Assembly: GCA_002751075.1 (NCBI GenBank)
Contig: NAOQ01000005.1
Location: 375,240 to 387,461 of the forward strand
Length of the DNA stretch: 12,222 nt
Direction: 5' to 3'
From: Ichthyophonus hoferi
Lineage: Eukaryota > Opisthokonta > Ichthyosporea > Ichthyophonida > Ichthyophonidae
Part shown: positions 1-9,190 of the stretch, piece after piece
How positions within the stretch are numbered: the stretch's first letter is position 1
How the letters are laid out: each line of letters starts with the position of its first letter
The notes under the pieces: generated by a model
What the model was told of the DNA's origin: nothing
What the model saw: the letters and a program-made list of their open reading frames with translations, nothing else
Databases searched by the model: none
Made by a program: the position numbers and the translations under genes

Positions 1-192
1 CATACATACATATATACATACATACATGTATATACACACATACGTATATATATACATACATACATACATACATTGATTCACAGATTCATTCATTCATACA
101 TACATTCATACATACATGCATACATACATGCATACATTCATACATACATACATGCATACACTCATACATACACACATACATACATACATACA

Positions 193-224
<32 letters not shown>

Positions 225-232
225 CATGCATA
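1..232. repeat. (CATA)n / (CATT) tetranucleotide microsatellite
   Basis: Nearly all of this stretch is CATA units with scattered CATT, CATG and CACA variants; the purest block is about 157-222. It extends off the left edge. It lies in the VPS15 intron after exon 14. The His/Tyr/Ile-rich and Met/Cys/Val-rich open frames here only translate the repeat. Confidence 0.95.
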
Positions 233-3200
233 GACTTCAAAGACAAGAAAAAACACAATGAAGGGGTAATAACGAGACGCAAACACTATCAATAGAAACA
301 AGTACAAATAATATAACCAATAGAAGTATATAGTTAAAAAATAGTAGTGTTTGATCAAAATATTAGCCAATCGAGAATGAGAAAATCGTGCCTCTTCTTG
401 AATTTTGCCCTGTAAGGTTAATAGTTCCACATCATAATTTGATTGGTAGCTTATCTCCTCGTCATCACTAGATTCTTCAATAGGCTGTAAGGGCTGAATT
501 TATAAAATATTTTTAATATACTAGACCAATAGTGTTATTTAATTGTGGAATATATATATATATATCTATAATACTAATCTAAACACCTCAAATCAAACAC
601 GACCATAACCATAATATAACATACCCCTGCAACCTCCCATGACTACATAAATATACCTTTATATTCATCGATACAGTACAGTCGCCTACCCAACACACCC
701 CTAATCACATAAACATACACCTATTCTTATATATATATATTTCAAAAGGGTAACAACACGAAGGCCTACAAGATATATATATATATACTATATTATATAC
801 TATAACTATATTCTTCATTCACCTGGGTAGACTCGAGGTATCTCAATGCAGTCTCTGCTAAGGACGCCATGTTTTCAGCATAAGCCACTCGTACCATTAC
901 CTGGAATGAGGGGAAAGATGTTTGATCATAATTATAATATAATATAATAACAATAGTAATATAATATAAATATATATAAGGCAATATTAAACATATAATA
1001 GGTATAACGACTGGGATAGAATGTATATGTATATACTAAGTGAATGTTATGTTTATGAAAGAAAATCAGAGACTACTACAATAAAAGAAATAGATATAAT
1101 ATTACCACATGTACATAACTATACACATGTAATTCCTATTCATACACCAAATAATCAAAAGATTAAAATTATCTATGAACAGCACAAGAGCAACAGCTAT
1201 TAGATGACAAAGATTCTCGCAGAGTAAAGCAGTAACAGCCAGGGGTGGGGGTCATACTTCCTCATCTCCATTTTCACCAGCAATATGACTCAAGCTGGGT
1301 AATATGTACTCAGGGAAGATGTTGGCCTCCGAAAGCGGCACTACAGTCACTATCTCCATTAACCTGGCTAAGGTACGTACAGCACACGCTCTGTTTTATA
1401 CACCCCCACCCCGCCCAGGAAAAATAGAATTTCAAGGTTAGTTTCCATTCATACTCATTGTAAATGTTGGTATTTTTGGAGGAAATGTAAGATATTAAAA
1501 TTTATAAGGTAATAATGAATATATATAAAGGTGTACATATACAAATACAGACATACATATATGTATGAACATCTATATATAACATGGATTTACTAAGACA
1601 GAATAGCAGCCTAGAGACTTTCAGTACAAGATACTTACTCACCTAACCAATTGCACGCTATCCCGTAACATAGCAACAACATAGGGGACCTCTCGATCCA
1701 GCTTCATTATATCGGTCAGATAGGCTGCAAATACTAGCAACATCTCCAACCCTGCCACCTTGCTGCTAGGCAACCGCACGGCACGAATGGATGTAGTGAC
1801 CATCGCAGACACTACCACCATACTACTGTCTGCGTGCATGTATGCATATATATATATATATATATATATATTAATAAAAGAATAAAGTGGCATGAATGTG
1901 TGACTTCCAATGACAAAACGGTTTTAAACTAAAAAATATAATAAGCGAAGATTGATAGTGGCATATGTTGGTGTTTTGGTAAGGTTGATGTTAAAAAAAT
2001 ATGGCCAATCAAGACACTACTCAATAACGTAAGAAATCTTTGCGGGACAAGATAAAGATCTGTGGATATATCTGCTCATATAAATCAACTGGAAAACCAA
2101 TAAGAATTTTATTTAATAAAATTTAAATAAACCTTACCAAGATCACAACACAGCAGTTTTGTAAATACAACTATACAGAGAATGGAGATTTATTTTTAAA
2201 TTGAATGGTATCCAATAACCTTCAATACATATATTAAGGTGGATTACAGATGTACCTTTACTGGGGGCCTCCAGGGGTGTGTTCACAGGGGAACGTAATG
2301 TTGCATGTCGATCAGGTCGGGGACTAGATAGGTTAGCTAAGGCCATGGCTGAGAGAGCACTGGTTGCTGACCTTTGCTCACTTTGCTGCTTGAGAGAAGA
2401 AGGTAACCCAAGGCTATCTGTAGAGAAGGTAGATGGATAAGACTTATTATGTATTGAATTGTATTATATGGTAGTAACGGTTAATATAGTTAGATAGATC
2501 AGGGAAAAAATACGGGAGATAAAGCTAGAAAAATAGAGAGGCTTAGTAAACCAAAGTGCAAAGTGTAAATAACAAAGAAAGCAGGTTATATATATATATA
2601 TATATATAGGGAGAATATCCATGTGAACAAATGCTTATTTATGCTGGTATGTGTATATGTCTATGTCAATATTTTTATGTGTACATTGCGAGTGCAAGAG
2701 TGACTTTGTGAATAGTATAATATAATAGTACATTTTATAATATAATATGGTATAGTATGATATAGTATGATATAATATGTGATGGTATCATATAATAGAG
2801 TACGAGGCGATCTAGTACGACATAATATGAAATGATATGATATGATATTATATATAATAAGATAGTCTGGTATGGTACAATATCATATAATACAGTATAG
2901 TATGATATAGTATGGTAGAATACGTTATAGTATGATATGATATAATATATTGTAGAAATTATTACATAATATATATATACATATAATACCGTATAGTATA
3001 AGGTATATGTATTATATAAAAATAATAAAATATAATGCCCTATAGTGTAAGGTATATGTATTATAAAGGAACATGAGACAACACAGTATAGCATACGGTG
3101 TATGTACTGTGCACTATATAAAAGGCAATGAAACATAGCCGTACATTTTCTTTTTATCACTTCGGGGTGTTCATCGGTTAAGGCTGACAATATCTCATTC

Positions 3201-6200
3201 ATGTGATACTTTATATGTGCAATCTTTTCATCAGGCGACAGTTTTCTTGCATGACTTCCACAGAAATTGTGAAGGAATGAATAGAAGTTATTAGGGAATA
3301 GCTTGTCTCGCCTGTATGTATAAAAGAAAGAAAGAAGACGTGAAAGAGGAGATAAATACGTGTGTGATCAAGAGAAATAGCGGGGAGGGAGATAAAATGC
3401 GGTGAGTAATTAAGTATATGACTACATATATATATCTCATACAAAGGGTATTGTGAGGTCTATGCTGTACAGAACTTCATATAAAACGAGGTGAATGAAT
3501 GAGGAAATACTGTAAAGCATGCATAATGGTGTGCGTATGACTACATGGATATATATATGTGTGTGTGTGTGTGCGTGAATATATGTAAGTATATAAATAT
3601 GGCGTATAAGAAAGAGACTGTATGGTTTCCACTGTAGAGGATATTATATTAAATGACACAGTGAACTAAAAAAAAAATCGAAAAAAGAAAAGAGAAACAT
3701 GTAAAGTGTCATATCAAGCCCATTGTGTTCAAAAATAATAAAAATAACACACTTACATATCTACTAAATATTCAACGGCTGTATGTCTCTTTTTTGGGTC
3801 CCGTTGTATCATGTGTCGAACAAGATCCTATACCATACCACAAGGCTTCTGTTACCTCTGACATACGTACATGCCCATATAAATTCCTATGCCATACATA
3901 TTCACCTATATGTAATATATATACACATTCACATATATATACCCATCCATGCATGTATATATATATATATCCTCCTATATACACATGCACACACATCCGC
4001 ATCCTACCCTTGCATGTACATCCTCGATCCTTGTCAAGGTTGGTTCAGGGTCATACTCATTCTTTCTATAAGCCAATAACTGTGCAAAGGTGAACAAAGG
4101 ATGGCCATCCAATAGTAATTCGGCAATTACGCAGCTGTTATGTACCCATAGTACATAGTGCATCGTTGTATTAGCTGATAATCAAACAATTAAAAACCTC
4201 ATAAAAATATTGATCATTCAAATACATCGGGGTAAATTACTAAAAATGGCCATAGACGGATGAAGCGTAATTAGGTATACCAGTAATATGGTAATATGAT
4301 TAATTGTATATTTTAATTGGAAAATTAAAATTAAATGTTATTTGTACTTTAAAGACCAAATAAATGATCATGTATGCATATAATAAGGGTGCGTAAATGG
4401 CTGAACTGAAAATAAACACGGGTTTAAGATGAAAGTTTAAAACAAAAAATTGCATGTAAATATGTATTCCCAAATATACCATCGTTATTAGAACCATATT
4501 TCTTAAAAATAGTTTAAGTACACCCATATCATATGCCATGATACTATTGCGTAAAAACACAAATTAGAGGTGGTTTTAATTGGTTCGATTCAGTGTATGA
4601 GGAAGTGGGAATCATCGCAGTAATGAAATAAACTAAAATTGAAAATAAAAAATTACTAAATTAAAAAACTAAAAAATTTAAAATTTAATATTTAAGAAAT
4701 AAAAAGCCAAAAAAAATAATTTTAATTTTAATTTTTTGAATTTTGAAGCATAATATCTTACCCAGCTGAGAATATATCCATTGCTGGACGGAGCTTGCAC
4801 TCTCTATATTCGTCGGTTTCAGATACAATGACATCGGCAATTTCTTGCTTGGTAGTAGCAGGGTTATAAAACCTTTCTGGGGCCACATAACAAACACGGC
4901 GGCCCGAGGTGTCAAAGAAGAAAGCAAACGCTGCCGGGTTGTCCTGCGTATAGGTAGGTGTGTTTAAACATATATATATATTGATACAATCATATGATAA
5001 TGTGTATATTAGTTGTTTGTGTCTATGTTTATATCCAAGTATATATGTGTGAGTCTCCCATTGCACGCTTCCATATGTACAGATGTGCATATGTAAATTG
5101 TACGTGTATTATACTCTATGTGACTTAATATGCAAGCTATGAATAGGCTAAAAGTAGAAGAAAGAAAAAGAGGAGAGGAGTGTGGCTGGAGAAGTAACAC
5201 ATTTACACTTCATAAATATATATATGTGTGTGTGTGTGTCTGTGTGTGCCTGTGTGAATTTGTGCCCAGTCATCGTAATTATGATGGTATTTAATGTTAA
5301 AATATGATCAAGACAGAGATATCGCAATAATTTATATGTTTATATAGCCTTATCTCTTCATTCTTATTGCATTAACTCTCATGCAAGAGTTAAAAATATT
5401 CACCTCAGGCAGTAAGGTGGGTTTAAAACTGGCAAAATCTGCAAGTTGTAGCCAATTCCAACTGGTTGCTAAAATATTCTCCAATCGAATATCACCATGA
5501 CACACCTATAAGGGAGGAGAGTAAAAGTGCTAATTAGATAAACTTCATTTTTAGAGAATAATTTGTTCACGCTCTTTTACATATTAATAAACGTTTTAAG
5601 ATATATATATATACTTTTATATAACTGATATTGATGGATATCTATTTATTTCTCTATGGTACTACTTATCTCAACCTAACTATGTGTGTGTGTGTGTGTT
5701 AATTGTTTTGCATTTATTAAGGTACGTGTGTAAAAAATGCTTGTGCATGTATGTGTAAATAAATTTGCGTACCTTAGGGTGTTTGTTTTGTGTATGTGCC
5801 TATTTGTACATATATATATAAACTTGTATGTTGGTGTGTATGTAAATATATTTTCTTTAATAAAAGATCTTATATATACTACATATATGCATATTTATAT
5901 TCTCTTGTGTATACAGCTATAAAAGTAAAGGGAAACCAACCCCAGCATGGTGGCATTGCTTTAATGCCATCAACAATTGAAAGGCTAACCATTTCTTTTC
6001 AATGGAACTGAGAAAGGGGCGGGTACTATATACTGTTGGAGTTAGTGTGTGCACATAGATGGACGATACAATATATACATATACATGTTATTACCTATTG
6101 TTTGTATAACTCTAGATTAAAAAACAATCCAAGGATGAAAATGAATCACAAACAATGTGTGCATAAAATATTAAAGGTAAGAACAATAAAATACAAGTAT

Positions 6201-7857
6201 TGTTACAAATAAAAAAGTAGAACACTTAGAAAGATAAAATTAATGTATGAAAAAAATATGGTAACAAAACAAAACAAACCCATGGAAATATGAGACCAGG
6301 GCAAATCGATTACTTTACTCCAATCTATTTTACAATTATTATACTGTAGAATAGATGTGAGAGTAAATATACCTGATTCTATCGTACACATTGTGGAAGA
6401 GATATGGTCTTACAGCAATCACAGCCCGTTCTGTTTCTCCTACGTGTACAAATGGCATCGCATTGGATATACCACTAAGTACTGATTTAATACCTGCAGA
6501 AAAATACAAAAGAAGTGGGATAGTGTGTTTTGTACGTATATATGTATAGCTATAAAGGTATGGTTATATGTGTATGACATTATGATTGTATTTATATATA
6601 TATATATATATATATATGAATGTATTACATAGAGTAGTTATCTGTGTATGTTAGTGTGATAGACTATGTAATATTTACAAGAGAGGGAGAAATTTCAATA
6701 TGTAGATAAATGCATTTGCAAAGACAATATTACTTTTCTCTGTAGTATTTATTCCATTGAGTAATGTGGTCTTATACGATAGTACATGTATAAAGGACTT
6801 TCTGTTTTATGAAGCTTTGGCTATCAGCCCATACTAAAACAATCGCTCATTACAATATATATATATATATATATATATTCCTGTTTGTGCGCTGCCATAT
6901 GTATGTATGTGTGTGCATATCAAATATTTTATTCAGATGTTGTCACGGGTATTTTTCAATTTCTTTACTATCTAACAGATATACACATCTATATGCAACC
7001 GCAATGTTATACTCACCCACTCCAATTCCCAACGATGACTATAAAATGGTAATAGAGGCAATATTGCCATATGAAGCCAAGAAAATTACTTACGTTCTAT
7101 TTGGTATATGTAGTTGCTGTAAAATAATGTTGTATCCTGTTTAATAAAGATTTTTACAACTACTGTTCCCTGTTCATGTTTTGCTCGTATGGTCTTGAGA
7201 AAACGGGTACTCTCCAAGCTGGAAAAAATCAGAGTATATATATATGAATAAATCAATCATACTAATTTGATTATCTCTCTAAATTTTGCTTAAAACTGAT
7301 TGTGATACAAAACTAATAAGCGAATAGTGCTCAGTGTAGAGCTCTTTTTTAAAAAAAGCAAGTTGTTTCACCAAAGCAAGTAAGTTCCTAGAATAATAGA
7401 TGTTTTGATGTATATAGTTGTAAAAGTTTAACATTAACACTTATTGTTCAGTTATTAATTATTTTGTATCGTTTGGAATGATGTCCACTTTAATTATTGG
7501 AAATATAAACAGTCCGTCATAGAGGCAAGATTGGTTATGCCACACCCTGTTTGCCAAGACATTACCATTATCATCTGCATCTTTGCTAACATTATGTCTT
7601 CAGTTCCCCTAACCACTTCGGTGCTTACATATCAAATCAATGTAAAACCAGAATATCAAACATCTACTTCATTGAACAGGGGCTCCAAAGCACTTGGTAT
7701 TTACAACTAAATCACTCCTCCAGATCACATGAAACACACTGGGTAAATAACCTTCGGGTTACACCCACCTAGCCTCATACTGATAATCGGGAAAATCTGC
7801 CAAATAGCTGGCTATAGTGCCAGTCTGGTTTGCCGCTGTTGACACCTGACTACCCAT
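1..7857 (-). CDS. VPS15: VPS15 / PIK3R4-like PI3-kinase regulatory subunit, N-terminal half, at least 14 exons, runs off left edge
   Basis: VPS15 is the membrane-anchored pseudokinase-like scaffold of the VPS34 PI3-kinase complexes (autophagy, endosome sorting). Exons on the minus strand, 5' to 3': 7857-7769, 7218-7094, 6493-6373, 6025-5941, 5505-5404, 4943-4762, 4134-4008, 3827-3757, 3311-3145, 2417-2256, 1829-1643, 1390-1258, 900-823, and 484 to about 392 or beyond. Phases agree through all joins, giving 543 codons before exon 14. Seen: MGSQVS start (Gly2 and Ser6 fit N-myristoylation, as in the family); a loop with LESTRFLKT instead of GxGxxG; VVVK with Lys52; catalytic loop HGDIRLEN (143-150); TSWNW; DFA (163-165) in place of [21 protein letters not shown] near 182-199; [35 protein letters not shown]; a Ser/Pro-rich linker (about 358-410); then HEAT-like helices with [13 protein letters not shown] and [21 protein letters not shown]. 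Family proteins are about 1,300-1,500 residues, so the WD40 half lies off the left edge. Uncertain: the exon 9/10 join and the 3' end of exon 14. Confidence 0.93.
1845..1871. repeat. (TA)n microsatellite, VPS15 intron 10
   Basis: An uninterrupted AT-dinucleotide run about 15 bases upstream (transcript sense) of the exon 11 acceptor at 1830. Length changes here could affect the pyrimidine-poor 3' splice region. Confidence 0.9.
2587..2608. repeat. (TA)n microsatellite, VPS15 intron 9
   Basis: A 22-base pure TA run. Confidence 0.9.
2710..3110. repeat. Degenerate TA-rich array inside VPS15 intron 9
   Basis: 2710-2965 is a run of TATAGTATGA / TATAATATGA variants. It passes into a 49-base-period duplication: 35 bases at 2982-3016 (TATAATACCGTATAGTATAA...) recur at 3031-3065 with four differences, and a weaker third copy starts near 3084 (AGTATAGCATACGGTGTATG). 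The long Tyr/Ile-rich minus-strand frame through here is a by-product of the array. Confidence 0.8.
3559..3573. repeat. (GT)n microsatellite, VPS15 intron 8
   Basis: A pure GT run following a short TA run. Confidence 0.85.
4625..4745. repeat. A/T-only low-complexity tract, VPS15 intron 6
   Basis: About 120 bases of almost only A and T, with AAATTAAAAA and TTTTAATTTT blocks that are partly complementary. It lies next to the exon 6 donor at 4761. Confidence 0.8.
5225..5250. repeat. (TG)n microsatellite, VPS15 intron 5
   Basis: A TG run broken once by TC, then resumed; preceded by ATATATAT. Confidence 0.85.
5683..5699. repeat. (TG)n microsatellite, VPS15 intron 4
   Basis: A 17-base pure TG run. 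Confidence 0.85.
6593..6617. repeat. (TA)n microsatellite, VPS15 intron 2
   Basis: A 25-base pure TA run. Confidence 0.9.
6855..6879. repeat. (TA)n microsatellite, VPS15 intron 2
   Basis: A second 25-base TA run in the same 600-base intron. Confidence 0.9.
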
Positions 7858-7883
7858 TGTATCCCATAAACTATTATATTCCT
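7858..7883 (-). other. VPS15 5' leader with splice acceptor
   Basis: Just upstream of the VPS15 ATG on the minus strand is a pyrimidine-rich tract ending in CACACAG at 7882, followed by 24 bases up to ATG. This has the form of a 3' splice site, so the 5' leader is probably interrupted by an intron and the promoter lies further right. The 24 bases are open in frame with the ATG (EYNSLWDT), but family proteins begin at the MG myristoylation site, so I keep ATG at 7857 as the start. Confidence 0.45.
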
Positions 7884-8012
7884 GTGTGTAGAAAAAAAAC
7901 GTATCTTTGTATTTAACCAACCATTTTATGAAGTTTTAATTAGGACAAAGTGTGTTTATTTTAACAGTGTGGATTTTCTTATCCGCCAGCTTTGTTAGCC
8001 ATTGTAGTAAGT

Positions 8013-8389
8013 AGGTATTAAACCATATATAGACTATAGGCAAATATTATCTTGCTATATTATATTATGTTACGTTTTATTTGGCGTTACAGTTATTCTA
8101 AACAAATAATTAAAATGGCTCAGAAATTACTTATATTTACACAAATGGCATTACTGCTAATTAACTAATTAAGTAAGCCAATATATCCACCGAGATTTGG
8201 GGAAAAAATAAGGGTATAAGGTGTATAATATTGTATTATCCCTTATTACAGCAGTTATTTCCTCTTAGTAAAATTTCTTATTAAAAAATCTTTTTTATTA
8301 ATATTAACGGTTAATTAATTACCTTAAACAAAGAATAGCATAATATAGCAAGATAAATATTTTCTTATCTATATATTAGGTATAACACC
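8013..8389. repeat. Foldback / MITE-like element with ~50-base imperfect terminal inverted repeats
   Basis: The left arm (8013-8063) starts GGTATTAAACC, continues ATATATAGA and ends ATCTTGCTATATTAT. The reverse complement of the right arm (8389-8340) reads GGTGTTATACC, ATATATAGA and the same ATCTTGCTATATTAT, with a few small gaps. The inside (about 275 bases) is AT-rich and has no coding frame. Size, arms and absent coding fit a non-autonomous DNA transposon, but I see no clear target-site duplication, so family and mechanism are unassigned. It sits upstream of VPS15, probably inside its leader intron. Confidence 0.45.
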
Positions 8390-8517
8390 AATAGCATTAG
8401 ATCATCTAGACAAGATCAGATAATCCCAGCGGCCCTACAACAGTGGTCTTCTGTGAATTGTATAAGTTACGGATCTTTATGATCGGTCCCATTGCAATTA
8501 ATTTATTCTTACTGCTG

Positions 8518-8522
8518 ATTGG
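8518..8522 (-). promoter_or_regulatory. CCAAT box with adjoining AAAATGGCG motif, facing VPS15
   Basis: The minus strand reads CGGAAAATGGCGACCAATCAG. The ACCAATCAG core is a good CCAAT match, next to an ATGGCG element, in the GC-richest part of the intergenic region. It is a fair candidate for the core promoter of VPS15, with transcription starting within the following ~100 bases and a leader intron before the acceptor at 7882. Confidence 0.3.
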
Positions 8523-8715
8523 TCGCCATTTTCCGTCTCAGACTCAGTAAAGCTTAAAATTTATAGATATATTCCCTAGAAGGACAAAAATATACAATAG
8601 AATAAAAAATAAAAATAAAATAAAACATTTAACTAATAATATATATTCCTATATATGCTAGCTTTTTCTTTATTGTGGTAGCTCTACAATGTTCAAATAC
8701 ACGTTATTAAAGTTC

Positions 8716-8731
8716 TATATCCCGGGATATA
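8716..8731. promoter_or_regulatory. 16-base perfect palindrome TATATCCCGGGATATA
   Basis: A self-complementary 16-mer with a CCCGGG core in an otherwise A/T-only neighbourhood. It lies 22 bases from a CCAAT box and between two divergent genes. This is the shape of a dimeric transcription-factor site, but no factor is identified. Confidence 0.3.
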
Positions 8732-8752
8732 AAAATAGTCAAGCCGATTGTG

Positions 8753-8757
8753 ATTGG
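8753..8757 (-). promoter_or_regulatory. CCAAT box facing VPS15
   Basis: The minus strand reads AAGCCAATCACAATCGGCTT; the CCAAT is in the VPS15 direction. The motif is also part of an imperfect inverted repeat AAGCCgAT...ATtGGCTT (8741-8760). CCAAT elements are short, so this is supported only by its intergenic place. Confidence 0.25.
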
Positions 8758-9037
8758 CTTCAGTTATGGCTACCTGTTTAAGCCAGTACATCTATTATTG
8801 CTATTGTGCACATGCTTGCTGCTCTAGCAGTCTCTCTATTAAGAACTATATCATTTTGTACACTCTGATATTATTATTTTCTAATACATATATAAAAATA
8901 GTTAATAAAGTAATGATATTAAAATTAATTTCATGTATTTTTTTAAAAAAAATATCTAAGATAGTACTATGGAATTATATCGATAAATTGCATTCCGATT
9001 TGTTAGTCACACTTTAATCTACATGAAACTACCATAC

Positions 9038-9190
9038 CTTGGATAGCCTTAATACGTTCAGTGAGCACCTCAAATAATCTCTAATCAATAAAATACGAAC
9101 CAGTTATACACGATGAAAAAATAATTTAAACACTTGTTCTTGAAGTGCTCCTTTTTTAGGGGTATTGTTAAATGTTATCTTATCTAACAC
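9038..9190 (-). other. Exon-like pair on the minus strand opposite the GDSL 5' end
   Basis: Segment 9190-9134 follows a TATACAG acceptor, reads VLDKITFNNTPKKGALQEQ and ends at a GTGTTT donor. Segment 9080-9038 follows ATTAG, reads RLFEVLTERIKAIQ in phase and ends at a GTATGG donor. The intervening intron would be 53 bases. The second segment is amphipathic (heptad-like). No start exon is found, and 9190-9172 overlaps the proposed first GDSL exon, so both cannot easily be right. It might instead be untranslated leader of VPS15. Confidence 0.15.

Larger units (their letters stand above)
7891..9171. other. Region between the divergent VPS15 and GDSL genes
   Basis: About 1.3 kb without a convincing gene. 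It holds the probable VPS15 leader intron, the foldback element at 8013-8389, a moderately GC-richer block at about 8400-8560 with a CCAAT box, an A/T-only stretch at 8580-8650, the palindrome at 8716-8731 with a second CCAAT box beside it, and the exon-like pair near 9038-9190. The 87-codon open frame around 8754-9017 is AT-rich and looks non-coding after its first few codons. Confidence 0.6.

Noticed and set aside
73-261. Open frame of His/Tyr/Ile repeats on the plus strand
   Set aside because: It only translates the CATA microsatellite.
2735-3202. 155-codon minus-strand frame rich in Tyr and Ile
   Set aside because: Only its first ~26 codons are VPS15 exon 9; the rest is intron and the TA-rich array.
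4008-4022. Earlier exon 7 donor GAGGAT|GTACAT at 4019
   Set aside because: It would delete four residues; extending to AGG|GTAGGA gives IEDVHARDLVRHM, which matches the family's IED-x3-R-x-LV spacing.
3725-4093. Overlapping plus-strand frames across 3725-4093
   Set aside because: These are shadows of VPS15 exons 7 and 8 and the microsatellite-rich intron between them.
4582-4591. GGTTCGATTC, resembling a tRNA T-loop
   Set aside because: No A-box, anticodon stem or acceptor stem can be placed around it; it lies in VPS15 intron 6.
8420-8560. Short frames open on both strands near 8400-8560
   Set aside because: Neither has family resemblance or clear splice sites; the GC-richer block with a CCAAT box fits a promoter or leader better.
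8754-9017. 87-codon plus-strand frame beginning near ATGGCTACC
   Set aside because: The composition is that of AT-rich non-coding DNA (runs of Ile, Leu, Tyr, Lys), with no motif and no convincing link to the GDSL exons.
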